A stretch of 64,000 bases of DNA from Conexibacter woesei DSM 14684 (GCF_000025265.1 NC_013739.1:2728001-2792000); one strand, 5' to 3'. Counted from the first letter of the stretch, positions 34,486 through 46,559 are shown. The notes: a model not told the origin generated them from the sequence alone. Numbers and translations are program-made.

Positions 34486-35169
34486 TCACGCCGTCAGGCG
34501 GTGCAGCGGGGTGCGCCCGCGCTTGCCGGCCGGCTCGATCAGCTCCATCAGCCGAAGGCAGTAGGCGGTCCGCTGCGCGAGCACGGTCGGGCAGCCGAGC
34601 AGGACGGCCAGCTCCCTCGTGCTGAACGGCTCGGAGGGCAGCGGCGGGAGCGCGAGCAGCACGTCCTGGGGACCGCGCAGCTCGACGCGGTCGAGCAGCT
34701 CGACGAGGCGGCGCTCGCCGGGGTCGCGCGTGCGGCGGCGGCTGCGCGTGCGGACCGGCGCGGCGGCGCGGATGTGGTCCTCGCGCGCGAGCAGCAGCTC
34801 GATCGTCAGGTTCGGGTGCGCGAGCAGCGACGGGAACGCGACGAGCTTGTCGAACAGCTCGACGGCGGTCGCGCGGCGCGCCGAGCGCCGCGCCGACAGC
34901 ACCTCGCCGGCGTCGTCGACGCGCACGATCCGCCGCTCCGCGGCGATCGGGTGGACGATCCGCATGCGGTGGTCGTCGAGCAGCGCGTCGAACTTGGCGC
35001 CGAGCGGTCCGAAGCCGCCCGTCTGCACCTCGACCAGCTCGCCGTCGGCGCGCACGAGGTCGATCACGAAGCGGCCGACGCGCACCTCGACGCGGTCGCC
35101 CGGTCGCGCGAGCAGCGCCTTGATCGCCGCGTGCAGCGGTCCTTCGCGCAGTACGCCGATGCCCGACAC
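34486..35169 (-). CDS. Possible PD-(D/E)XK nuclease-like protein of unknown function
   Basis: 227 residues, GTG at 35169. Residues about 20-50 read RVEVRVGRFVIDLV, then ELVEVQTGG: a beta hairpin with Asp, then Glu-x-Gln, which resembles the D...E-x-[KQ] core of restriction-like nucleases. The middle is basic (ARRSARRATAVELF; RTRSRRRTRDPGERRLVELL). The C-terminal 70 residues look like a winged-helix domain (FSTRELAVLLGCPTVLAQRTAY). Together this suggests a small DNA-binding nuclease-like protein, but the call is weak and no family name comes to mind. TACGCT eight bases before the start serves as promoter. Confidence 0.6.
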   Translation of the reverse strand: MSGIGVLREGPLHAAIKALLARPGDRVEVRVGRFVIDLVRADGELVEVQTGGFGPLGAKFDALLDDHRMRIVHPIAAERRIVRVDDAGEVLSARRSARRATAVELFDKLVAFPSLLAHPNLTIELLLAREDHIRAAAPVRTRSRRRTRDPGERRLVELLDRVELRGPQDVLLALPPLPSEPFSTRELAVLLGCPTVLAQRTAYCLRLMELIEPAGKRGRTPLHRLTA

Positions 35170-35177
35170 CGTCGCGG

Positions 35178-35183
35178 AGCGTA
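35178..35183 (-). promoter_or_regulatory. -10 box TACGCT, eight bases before GTG 35169
   Basis: It matches TANNNT and points away from the divergent SDR pseudogene. The eight-base spacing also occurs at 25519 and 39475. Confidence 0.4.
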
Positions 35184-35253
35184 GCCGGGCGGGCGGCTGG
35201 CCGCCGCCCGCCCGCCCAGCCGTCCACACGGGCCTGCTCATATGGAAAGCATC

Positions 35254-35259
35254 TATGCT
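35254..35259 (+). promoter_or_regulatory. -10 box TATGCT of a leaderless start
   Basis: TATGCT is followed by six bases and ATG 35266. It overlaps the reading frame that would start at ATG 35242, so 35266 is the better start. Confidence 0.5.
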
Positions 35260-35265
35260 GCTGAC

Positions 35266-35902
35266 ATGGAGTCTTCCGAGAGGCGTGCCGCTCGTCAGGC
35301 GGCGCCGCACGCCGGCCGCGTCGCGCTCGTCACCGGCGCCAGCCGCGGGATCGGCCGCGCAATCGCTCTGCGGCTCGCGGCCGAGGGCGCGACCGTTGCG
35401 ACGGTCGCCCGGCGCGAGCCCGACCCGGCGCCGGGCACGGTGCCGTTCGCCTGCGACCTCGCCGATCCCGTCGCCGTCGCCGGTCTGCTGGGGCGCGTCG
35501 CGGAGCGGATCGGCCCGGTTGACGTGCTCGTCAACAACGCCGCGCTCGCCGTCGCGACGCCGGTGCTCGGCTTCGACGCCGAGACGTATGGGCGCGTGCT
35601 CGCGGTCAACCTGCATGCGCCGGTGCTGCTGATGACGGCCGCCGCGGAGTCGATGGCGGGCCGCGGGTGGGGGCGGGTCGTCAACGTCAGCTCGATCCAC
35701 GGCGAGCGCGGCGAGGTGGGCTCGCTCGCCTACGACGTCGCGAGGGCGGGGCTCAACCAGGCGTCGCGCACCGCCGCGATCGAGCTGGCCCGGCGCGGCG
35801 TGCTCGTCAACGCGCTCGCGCCGCTGGCTCGCGAGCCCGGCGAACACGTACCTGACCGGCCAGGTCGTCACGGTGGACGGCGGGCTGACCGCGACGTTCT
35901 GA
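35266..35902 (+). pseudogene. Short-chain dehydrogenase with an internal deletion and frameshift
   Basis: From ATG 35266 the frame shows TGASRGIGRAIAL, NNAA, NVSSIHG and an SDR tail up to VLVNALAP (ends about 35823). The catalytic Y-x3-K is altered: YDVARAG stands where Y-x-x-x-K is expected. In intact SDRs about 60-70 residues follow before the closing LASPANTYLTGQVVTVDGG motif. Here that closing motif appears immediately but in another frame (35829-35902, ending at TGA). So an internal piece whose length is not a multiple of three was lost. The 7-base direct repeat GCTCGCG lies on both sides of the junction (35814-35820 and 35827-35833). The gene is surely non-functional as an SDR. Confidence 0.75.
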
Positions 35903-36061
35903 TTCCTCACGGCTGTTGCGTCCCCAGCTCCAGCTCGCGCGCGCGTCTGCTCGGGCATCTCGCCGAACAGCGAGGAGGCGTACGGGCGCTTCGGCCGCGC
36001 GCTCGCGCCACGTTCACACGACGGCATCACCGGGAGCGCGCACGCTGGGGAGGATCCGGGT

Positions 36062-37852
36062 GTGCGCTTCCTGCGGCCGCTTCTCTCCGAGCGCGAGCGC
36101 CGCCGCGCGCTGCTCGCGCTCGTCGCGCTCGGGCTCGCCTACGCGCTCGTGATGCAGAGCCTCGGCTGGGCGCAGACGGCGTACTTCGCCCAGGTCAAGG
36201 CGTTCGCCGACGGGACGCCGCGGATCGACAGATACAGCTGGGAGACGCGCGACAAGTCGTGGTACGACGGCCACTTCCACTCGGTCAAGGCGCCGGGCCT
36301 GCCGGCGCTGCTGACGCCGGCCTACGTCGCGCTCGACGCGGTCGGCGGCGACGACCTCGCCGCGGAGATGGCGGAGACCGCGCGCGAGCACGGCCGCAGC
36401 CGCTGGCACTACAGCGCGCTGCCGGTCCACAGCTACGGCTACAGCGTCGAGCGGCGCGACGCGGTCCAGGCGCGGCTGGAGCGCCAGACGCCGCTCGTCT
36501 GGATGCTCGGCCTGCTCGGCACCGTGCTGCCCGCGATCGGGCTGCTGCTCGCGGTCCGCTGGGCGGGCGACCGGCTCGTGCCCGGCGGCGGGCTGCCGGC
36601 CGCGATCACGCTCGGCGCGGGGACGTTGATCCTGCCGTTCGCGACGCAGCTGTTCGGGCACGTGCTGGCGGCGACGCTCGCGTTCCTCGCGTTCGCGCTG
36701 CTGCTGCGCGAGCGCGCCGGCCCACCGCGGCTCGCGCTCGTCGCCGGCGCCGGTCTGCTCGCCGGGCTCGCGGTGCTGACCGAGTACCCGCTCGCGCTCG
36801 CGGGCGCGCTCGTCGGCCTCTACGGCGTGCTGCGCGGCGACGTCGCCGGCTGGGCGGCGCGCGCCCGTCGCGCCGCCGCGTATGGCGGCGGGGTGCTCGC
36901 CGGCATGCTGCCGCTGGCGGCGTACAACCTGTGGGCGTTCGGCAGCGTCAACCACAACTCGTACACGGGCGCGGTGAAGGTCTCCGGCATGAGCGGTCAC
37001 GCGCAGCTCGGCCTCAACGACGCGCACTTCTTCGGGATCGCGCTGCCCAGCCCCGGCACGGCGCTGGAGCTGCTGTTCTCCGCCCGCGGCCTGCTGACGA
37101 TCGCGCCGGTGGCGGCGGTCGGCGTCTACGGGCTGGTGCTGCTGCACCGCCGGGGGCGCCGCGCGGAGGCGCTGCTCGCCGCGTCGATCGCGTTCGCCTA
37201 CCTGCTCTACGACTCGGGCTACTGGACGCCGTTCGGCGGCGGGACGCCGGGGCCGCGCTTCCTGATCCCGCTGCTGCCGTTCCTCGCGCTCGGCTTCGCC
37301 GCGGCGTGGCGCGCACGGCCCGCGGTCTGCGCGGCGCTGCTCGGCCCGAGCGTCGTGCTGCTGCTCGCCGCGACGCTGACGCGCCCGCTGATCGGCGGCC
37401 CCGACAGCGCGGGTGACTGGGCGAGACTGATCGGCGAGGACCTCTTCTCCAACACGCTCCTCAGCGCGGTGGGCTTGGGCAACGCGTGGCCGACGGTGCT
37501 GCCCGTGGTCGCGCTGGTGGTCTTCGCGCTCGCGCTCGGTCTGCCACGTCGGGTCGTCCTGGATTCGTGTCGCAGGACGACAGCAATCCAGGACGACCCG
37601 GGTGTGGGACTGGCGTTGGTGGCGCTCTTCGGCTGGTTGGTGGTGGCCTGCACCGCACCGGCGCTGTGGGACGTGCCGGCGGTCGTGACCGGCGACTGGG
37701 GTGCGGGGGCGCTGTTCGCCGCTGGCGCCGGGTGCGGGCTCGTGTTGGTCGCGTGGGTCGCGCTGCCCTCGCGCCGCGCGACGCAGCCGCCGTCGTCAGC
37801 GCCGTCGCGGCGGGATGCGGTAGAGGACGACCCCGTCGCGCAGCTCGCGTGA
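36062..37852 (+). CDS. Polytopic membrane protein, GT-C-glycosyltransferase-like
   Basis: 596 residues with about 12 hydrophobic helices. After TM1 the loop reads YFAQVKAFADGTPRIDRYSWETRDKSW, followed by YDGHFHSVKAPGLPALL. This Gly-His...Lys-x-Pro-Gly pattern is typical of uncharacterised GT-C/ArnT-like membrane enzymes that use polyprenyl-phosphate sugars. Activity is inferred from fold-type text only. Between two C-terminal helices (about residues 497-514) sits a hydrophilic stretch encoded by a perfect palindrome (37550-37600). The last 19 codons overlap the end of the convergent gene. GTG start has GAGGAT six bases upstream. Confidence 0.75.
   Translation: MRFLRPLLSERERRRALLALVALGLAYALVMQSLGWAQTAYFAQVKAFADGTPRIDRYSWETRDKSWYDGHFHSVKAPGLPALLTPAYVALDAVGGDDLAAEMAETAREHGRSRWHYSALPVHSYGYSVERRDAVQARLERQTPLVWMLGLLGTVLPAIGLLLAVRWAGDRLVPGGGLPAAITLGAGTLILPFATQLFGHVLAATLAFLAFALLLRERAGPPRLALVAGAGLLAGLAVLTEYPLALAGALVGLYGVLRGDVAGWAARARRAAAYGGGVLAGMLPLAAYNLWAFGSVNHNSYTGAVKVSGMSGHAQLGLNDAHFFGIALPSPGTALELLFSARGLLTIAPVAAVGVYGLVLLHRRGRRAEALLAASIAFAYLLYDSGYWTPFGGGTPGPRFLIPLLPFLALGFAAAWRARPAVCAALLGPSVVLLLAATLTRPLIGGPDSAGDWARLIGEDLFSNTLLSAVGLGNAWPTVLPVVALVVFALALGLPRRVVLDSCRRTTAIQDDPGVGLALVALFGWLVVACTAPALWDVPAVVTGDWGAGALFAAGAGCGLVLVAWVALPSRRATQPPSSAPSRRDAVEDDPVAQLA
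37550..37600. repeat. 16-base perfect palindromic element inside a coding region
   Basis: CGGGTCGTCCTGGATT (37550-37565) and its exact inverse AATCCAGGACGACCCG (37585-37600) flank 19 bases, which themselves contain GCAGGACGACA, repeating part of the arm. In frame it encodes a charged peptide between two membrane helices of the host protein. It looks like an inserted mobile palindrome tolerated inside a gene. No second copy was found by eye in this window. Confidence 0.6.
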
Positions 37853-39475
37853 GATCCCCAGGCCGCGCCACGGGCGTCCCCGCCAGCCCGCCCACGACGT
37901 GCCGGCGAGCCGCGCACGGTGCAGCACGACCGTCCGCACGCCGAGCGCGCGCAGCCGCGCGACCGAGGCGGCGTCGGGGAAGCCGGCGGCCCGCGTTCTC
38001 AGCGCGAGGAACGCGGGCGGGTTGGTCGAGCTGCGGCCGTTGACCATCCGCGGGAAGCCGGCGGTCGACCACAGCAGGTAGCGGCGGTTGTCCTCCGCCT
38101 CGATCGGCAGCTGCAACAGCGGCGGCGTCGCGGCGGCGAGGCCGGCCGGCGCGCGCGGCGCGGCTGGGTTCGGCGGGCCGGAGAGGCGTCCGCCGTCGAG
38201 CGAGAAGGCGCTCCCCTCGACGAGCACGAGCGCCGTCAGCGCCACCGGCGCCCAGCGCCAGCCGGCCCCCGGCCGCGCCGCCAGCCGCTGCGCACCCGCG
38301 GCGGCGAGCAGCGCGAGCGCGAGCGTCGTCAGCGTCATCAGCCGGCCCGGCGTGCGGATCGCCTCCCAGCCGGGCAGGACCGACAGCCAGCCGTACGGGA
38401 AGAGGAAGCGCAGGTCGGCGTCGGCGTAGCCGAGCGCGAGGACGGCGGTGACGAGCGCGCCGGCGAGCAGGCCGAGCCGCAGCGGACGCGGCCACGGGCC
38501 GCGCCACGCGCCGAACGCCGCGAGCGCCACGATCACGAGCCCGGGGAAGAGCGCCTGCTCGGCGACGGCGTTCAGGTTCTCGCGCAGCGGCGCCGTCGCG
38601 CCCGACCAGACGAGGCTGTCGCGGCCGGCGGCGAGGAACTCCAGCGGCGAGCCGGAGTAGGCGGCGACGACCTCCGGCCCGCGCCGGGCGCTCGGGAACA
38701 GCTCCGCGACGCGCAGGTAGACGCGGCCGATCGCGAGCCCGATCCCGGCGAACAGCACTACGCCGGCGGCGGTCGCCGCCCACGTCGGGCGCGGCGGGCG
38801 CCAGCCGCGCAGCAGCAGGACCAGCGCGAGCGCGAGCAGCAGGTAGGCGAGCTGGAGGCCGAGCGTCCAGCCGAGCGTGAGCTGCCACGTCGCGACCGCC
38901 CAGCCGGCGAGCACGACCCACGGCCGCGGCCCCGACCGGTCGTCGCGGTAGCCGCGCACCAGCAGCGCGAGCGCCAGCGGGATCCCGCCGCTGGAGATCA
39001 CGTGCAGGTGGCCGGCCTGCTCCAGCCGCCACGGCGAGTACGCGAACGCGGCGCCGGCGAGGAACGCCGCGGCAGGCGGCGCGCCCAGCTCGCGGGCGAG
39101 CAGGTAGGCGCCGGCAAACGCGAGCGCATACGCGAGCAGGTAGAGCACGTCGTAGCGCGCGACCGCCGCACGCGGGCCATTCCCGATCAGCCCGGCTGGC
39201 GCGTAGCCGAGCAGCGCGTCGGAGAAGGCGAGCGTGTCGGGGTACGGGTAGAACTGGTTGGCGTCGAAGAGGTGGAGCGGCTGCGCGGTCAGCGCGTGGC
39301 CGCCCCAGGCGACCTGCCACGCCTGCGCCAGCGGGTCGCCGAGGTCCTTCGCGACGTGGTCGCCGAGGTGCAGCGCCAGCGGCCAGTGCATCAGCACGGC
39401 GAGCGCGACGGCGCCGAGCGCGAGCAGCAGCAGCTCGCGGGCTCGCCTGCGCCTGCCGGTCAGGTCGCGCTCCAC
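37796..39475 (-). CDS. Polytopic membrane protein (YfhO/GT-C-like)
   Basis: 559 residues, GTG at 39475. The first helix is followed by a long loop with HWPLALHLGDHVAKDLGDP and FDANQFYPYPDTLAFSD. This D-P...P-D-T-L pattern is common in large membrane proteins of cell-envelope glycan assembly in actinobacteria. About ten more helices follow, then a soluble C-terminal domain (from about residue 430: PPLLQLPIEAEDNRRYLLW, VARLRALGVRTVVLHR). Activity unknown; a glycosyltransferase or lipid-linked glycan role is inferred. It converges on, and overlaps by 57 bases, the membrane protein gene at 36062-37852. Confidence 0.75.
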   Translation of the reverse strand: MERDLTGRRRRARELLLLALGAVALAVLMHWPLALHLGDHVAKDLGDPLAQAWQVAWGGHALTAQPLHLFDANQFYPYPDTLAFSDALLGYAPAGLIGNGPRAAVARYDVLYLLAYALAFAGAYLLARELGAPPAAAFLAGAAFAYSPWRLEQAGHLHVISSGGIPLALALLVRGYRDDRSGPRPWVVLAGWAVATWQLTLGWTLGLQLAYLLLALALVLLLRGWRPPRPTWAATAAGVVLFAGIGLAIGRVYLRVAELFPSARRGPEVVAAYSGSPLEFLAAGRDSLVWSGATAPLRENLNAVAEQALFPGLVIVALAAFGAWRGPWPRPLRLGLLAGALVTAVLALGYADADLRFLFPYGWLSVLPGWEAIRTPGRLMTLTTLALALLAAAGAQRLAARPGAGWRWAPVALTALVLVEGSAFSLDGGRLSGPPNPAAPRAPAGLAAATPPLLQLPIEAEDNRRYLLWSTAGFPRMVNGRSSTNPPAFLALRTRAAGFPDAASVARLRALGVRTVVLHRARLAGTSWAGWRGRPWRGLGISRELRDGVVLYRIPPRRR

Positions 39476-39483
39476 GGAGGGAG

Positions 39484-39489
39484 ACGCTA
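39484..39489 (-). promoter_or_regulatory. -10 box TAGCGT, eight bases before GTG 39475
   Basis: Same hexamer and same spacing as the promoter of the ureohydrolase gene. It lies between the TetR gene's stop (39497) and the membrane protein start. Confidence 0.45.
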
Positions 39490-39496
39490 CGCGACG

Positions 39497-40144
39497 TCAG
39501 CGACGCTGGTGTTGCCGTTCGCGTGCTGCCGCCGAGGTCGGCGGCAGCTGCGGCACGTCGCCGCGCTCGACGCGCCGCTCCATCCCCTCGATCAGCGCGT
39601 CGCGCTTCCAGCGCGAGAGGATCGCGACCCGCTCGCGCATGTCGGGGTCGGCGCGCGCCTCGTCGAACGCGACGGCCGGGTCGGTCGAGACCGCGATCAC
39701 GGCGCTCGCGCCGAGCATGTAGCCGGTCTCGCGCGTCATCCCCGGCGCGCGGGCGACGAGCTCGTCGATGATGCGGTCGAAGCCGTCGAGCGTGCGCTCC
39801 TCGTAGGGCCCTTCGAGCAGGTACTGCTCGAGACCGGGCGCCGCGCGCCGCAGCGCGACGAGCCGCTCGCACAGCTCCCGCAGGTAGTCGGGCCAGCGCT
39901 CCGCGGCGGGGGCGACGAGGTCGAGCCGGTCGAAGATCTGTGCGCTCGTGCGCGTGTGGAGCCGCGCCGCGGAGCCGACGTGGTAGCGCACGGTCGACTC
40001 GCTCACGTCGAGCCGCGCGGCGACTGCGGCGACCGACAGCGACGGCAGGCCGATCGCCTCGGCGGCGTCGAGGATGGCCGTCGCGTCGACCGCCGCGGGG
40101 CGGCCGGGCCGTCTGCGGGGCGGAGGGGCGAGCGGCGCCGGCAT
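39497..40144 (-). CDS. TetR-family transcriptional regulator
   Basis: 215 residues. The N-terminal helix-turn-helix reads AILDAAEAIGLPSLSVAAVAARLDVSESTVRYHVG. The region to about residue 60 matches TetR/AcrR DNA-binding domains, although Arg-Tyr-His replaces the common LYYHF. The remaining 150 residues are an all-helical ligand-binding domain of no known ligand. It is divergent from the siderophore-interacting protein gene and could bind the palindrome between them, but iron regulators are an alternative. ATG at 40144 has TAGGGT six bases upstream. Confidence 0.8.
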   Translation of the reverse strand: MPAPLAPPPRRRPGRPAAVDATAILDAAEAIGLPSLSVAAVAARLDVSESTVRYHVGSAARLHTRTSAQIFDRLDLVAPAAERWPDYLRELCERLVALRRAAPGLEQYLLEGPYEERTLDGFDRIIDELVARAPGMTRETGYMLGASAVIAVSTDPAVAFDEARADPDMRERVAILSRWKRDALIEGMERRVERGDVPQLPPTSAAARERQHQRR

Positions 40145-40150
40145 CGCGTC

Positions 40151-40156
40151 ACCCTA
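40151..40156 (-). promoter_or_regulatory. -10 box TAGGGT of the leaderless TetR gene
   Basis: On the minus strand TAGGGT-GACGCG-ATG repeats exactly the arrangement seen at 23536 and 24900. Confidence 0.5.
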
Positions 40157-40195
40157 TCGCGGCGACTGGTTTCCGTGGGTGGCGCGGAAACTCTG

Positions 40196-40209
40196 TTAGG
40201 GTGCCCTAA
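40196..40209. promoter_or_regulatory. Palindrome TTAGGG-TG-CCCTAA, candidate operator
   Basis: Six-base perfect arms with two central bases, containing the hexamer TAGGGT that serves as -10 box elsewhere here. It lies 26 bases before the siderophore-interacting protein start. The ends TTAGG/CCTAA resemble half-sites of DtxR/IdeR iron boxes, but the spacing is shorter than the usual 19-base box, so a different regulator (for example the adjacent TetR) is possible. Confidence 0.45.
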
Positions 40210-40235
40210 GTCCGCTTTCTGCACTGCCCTGAGAC

Positions 40236-41150
40236 ATGAACGGAGCGCCCACGTTGCCATCACCCGCGAGAGCTGCCGAAGCCCGTCCCCGCGGATACGC
40301 CGCGCGCGTCGCATCCCGCGTCACGGTCGAGTCGATCGTCCAGCCGGTCCCGGGGTTCGCGCGGGTGACCGTCGCGGGCGAGGGTCTGACCGCGTACGAC
40401 CCGGTGCTGCCGGCCGATGCGTTCAAGCTGCTGCTGCCCGCGCCGGGCGACGACGGCTTCGACTTCCCGCAGCGCGGCGCCGACGGGCTCCCGGCGTGGC
40501 CGCAGGGAGCTCGCCGGCCGATCCTGCGTCCGTATGCCGTGCGCGACGCGGACCCGGCTGCCGGCCGGATCGTGTTCGACGTCGCGCTGCGCCCCGGCGG
40601 CGCGGCGCCGTTGCGCTTCGCGGCCGGGGACGAGATCGGCCTGGCCGGCATGCGCCACGGCTACGCGCCCGCGTCCGGTGCGACGCGGCATCTGCTCGTC
40701 GGCGACCGCAGCGCGCTGCCGGCCATCGCGGCGATCGTCGCGTCGCTGCCCGCCGCTGCGCGCGTGACCGCGGTGCTGGAGGTCGCGGCCGAGGAGGAGC
40801 GGGGTCTGCTGCCGGCGCACCCGGGCCTGGCCGCTGAATGGCTCGTCGGCCCCGCTTCGGCCGGCGCCGGCTCGCCGCTGGAGCAAGCCGCGCGCACGGT
40901 CGCGGTGCCGGCGGCCGGAGCGCACGCCTGGATCGGCGGCGAGGTGGGCGTCGTGCGCGCGCTGCACGCGCACCTGACCGCCGCGCTGGGGCTCTCGCTC
41001 GCGCAGGTCCATGCGGTCCCGTGCTGGGAGCGCGGCCGCACGGCCGACGAGCGCGACGCCGCGATGCTGGAGCGCTACCGTGCCGCGGCGGCGCGCGGCC
41101 GGGACGTCGCCGACCCTGACGTCGCCGACGCGATCGAGCTCGGCGCATGA
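40236..41150 (+). CDS. Siderophore-interacting protein (FAD-binding ferric-siderophore reductase family)
   Basis: 304 residues. The SIP-family FAD site is seen as RPYAVRDAD near residue 94, followed by FDVALRPGGAAPLRFA and GDEIGLAGMR. The NAD(P)H-binding half has HLLVGDRSALPAIAAI and, near the end, HAWIGGEVGVVRALHAHL. These proteins reduce ferric siderophores in the cytoplasm to release iron. The final W-E-R-G-R segment also fits the family, although W-x-x-G is more usual. It overlaps the next gene as ATGA, making an iron-uptake pair. Confidence 0.85.
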   Translation: MNGAPTLPSPARAAEARPRGYAARVASRVTVESIVQPVPGFARVTVAGEGLTAYDPVLPADAFKLLLPAPGDDGFDFPQRGADGLPAWPQGARRPILRPYAVRDADPAAGRIVFDVALRPGGAAPLRFAAGDEIGLAGMRHGYAPASGATRHLLVGDRSALPAIAAIVASLPAAARVTAVLEVAAEEERGLLPAHPGLAAEWLVGPASAGAGSPLEQAARTVAVPAAGAHAWIGGEVGVVRALHAHLTAALGLSLAQVHAVPCWERGRTADERDAAMLERYRAAAARGRDVADPDVADAIELGA

Positions 41151-42220
41151 CGCGCCGTGGGCCCGTGAGGCTCCACCCGCGGGCCGCCGCTGGCCATCCG
41201 ACCGCCGTCCGTCCGCGCGCCGCGCTCGTCCTCGCCGCCCTCCTCGCGATCGTCGTCCTGTCCGCCTGCGGCAGCGGCGACGACGCGACAGGCGACCGCG
41301 GCTCTGCGACCGCGGCAACCGCGGAGGAGGGCGCGTTTCCCGTCACGATCGCGTCGAGATTCGGCGACGCGACGATCGCCGCCGCGCCGAGACGCGTCGT
41401 AGCGCTCGACTACGCCGCCGCCGACGGCGCGATCGCGCTCGGCGCGCCGCTCGTCGCGATGCCGCGCGTGAGCGGCGTGCCGGGCGGGATCCAGAGCTGG
41501 CGGGCCGATGCGCTGCGCGGCACGGCGGCGCCGGCGCTGCTCGACCTCGACGCGGAGATCCCGATCGAGAGGATCGCTGCGCTGCGCCCCGACCTGATCC
41601 TCGCGACGAACACCTACCTGCTCGACGCCACGCTCTACGCGCGCCTGTCCGAGATCGCGCCGACGGTCCACTTCGCCGGAGCCCCGCTGACGGACACGTG
41701 GCAGCAGTCGACGCTGCGGATCGGCAGTGCGCTCGGGCGCGAGGCCCGGGCGCAGGAGCTGGTCGACGCGGCCGAGCGCGACGTGCGGGTCGCCGCGCGC
41801 AGACGCGCGGAAGCGTTCGAGGGCCGCTCGTTCGCCGTCTTCCTCGCAAGTCCTGACGGACTCGGCACGGTCACAGATCCCGGCGACGCGTTCGTGCGCT
41901 TCCTGTCGGACCTCGGCATGCGACTCGACCCGAAGGTCCAGACGCTCGGCGGCGACGGCGGCCGCGCGCTCCTCTCCAAGGAGCGCTACGACCTGCTCGA
42001 CACCGACCTGCTCGTCGGCAGCGCCGTCACGCCGCAGGTGCTCGCGGAGGTCGAGCGCGCGCCGACGTTCGCGCCGCTGCGAGTCGTCAGGGAGGGACGC
42101 TACGTCGCGCTCGGGTTCGAGCCGGTGACGGCGCTGACGCTGCCCTCGGCGTTGAGCGTCCGCTGGGCTGCACGCGAGGTCGTGCCGCAGCTCGCGAGCG
42201 CGGCGATGGCACGGGGGTGA
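41147..42220 (+). CDS. Iron-siderophore ABC transporter substrate-binding lipoprotein
   Basis: 357 residues, start coupled to the previous stop (ATGA). A long basic N-terminus precedes a hydrophobic stretch and lipobox VVLSAC, with Cys41 as lipidated residue. The mature part is a periplasmic-binding-protein type III (FecB/FepB) fold: ASRFGDATIAAAPRRVVALD, then LDAEIPIERIAALRPDLILATN, a long connecting helix, and LLVGSAVTPQVLAEV. Permease and ATPase genes are not adjacent, so they lie elsewhere or the gene serves a shared transporter. A few arginines are AGA. Confidence 0.85.
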   Translation: MTRRGPVRLHPRAAAGHPTAVRPRAALVLAALLAIVVLSACGSGDDATGDRGSATAATAEEGAFPVTIASRFGDATIAAAPRRVVALDYAAADGAIALGAPLVAMPRVSGVPGGIQSWRADALRGTAAPALLDLDAEIPIERIAALRPDLILATNTYLLDATLYARLSEIAPTVHFAGAPLTDTWQQSTLRIGSALGREARAQELVDAAERDVRVAARRRAEAFEGRSFAVFLASPDGLGTVTDPGDAFVRFLSDLGMRLDPKVQTLGGDGGRALLSKERYDLLDTDLLVGSAVTPQVLAEVERAPTFAPLRVVREGRYVALGFEPVTALTLPSALSVRWAAREVVPQLASAAMARG

Positions 42221-42454
42221 GGTCGGGCGCTGCTCGGGCGCTGCTCGTGAGCTCGGCTTGTTGACGATATGCAGACAAGTTGCATTGAGTTTTTGCGCCG
42301 TGGTAGCGTAAGTCGCGCCAGGCTGTGCGCCTGCCGTCGGCGTCGGGTTGAATTCGCGATGCGTTGCGGTCAACGGTTTGTCGTTGGGAGCGTTGGCGAG
42401 CTGGACGCTGCGCGGTGCCGTTGTGTCGAGCATTGCGAATGAAAGGCAAGTTCA
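42221..42454. other. Leader region upstream of the seven-gene paralogue cluster
   Basis: 234 bases with lower GC than the flanks and no gene seen. It holds the promoter listed separately and then about 145 bases between the -10 box and the first start codon. No known riboswitch class was recognised. The start-proximal GAATGAAAGGCAAG segment is echoed before genes five and seven of the cluster (CGAAAGGCA). Confidence 0.5.
42269..42309 (+). promoter_or_regulatory. Promoter TTGCAT-18-TAGCGT with an inverted repeat over the -35 box
   Basis: TTGCAT (42280-42285) and TAGCGT (42304-42309) are 18 bases apart. ATGCA (42269-42273) and TGCAT (42281-42285) form an inverted repeat with seven bases between, so a dimeric repressor could cover the -35 box. 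A TTGACG at 42261 is an alternative upstream hexamer. Confidence 0.5.
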
Positions 42455-44167
<1,713 letters not shown>

Positions 44168-44192
44168 GTGGCAGCGAAATCAATTGAACTGA

Positions 44193-46537
<2,345 letters not shown>

Positions 46538-46559
46538 TCGCGACGAGCTGAGAACGCAG

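Noticed and set aside
35903-36061. A possible gene fragment (text like ISPNSEEAYGRFGRALAP in one frame)
   Set aside because: The open stretch is short, has no start or ribosome site and matches no family I know. It is treated as spacer after the pseudogene.
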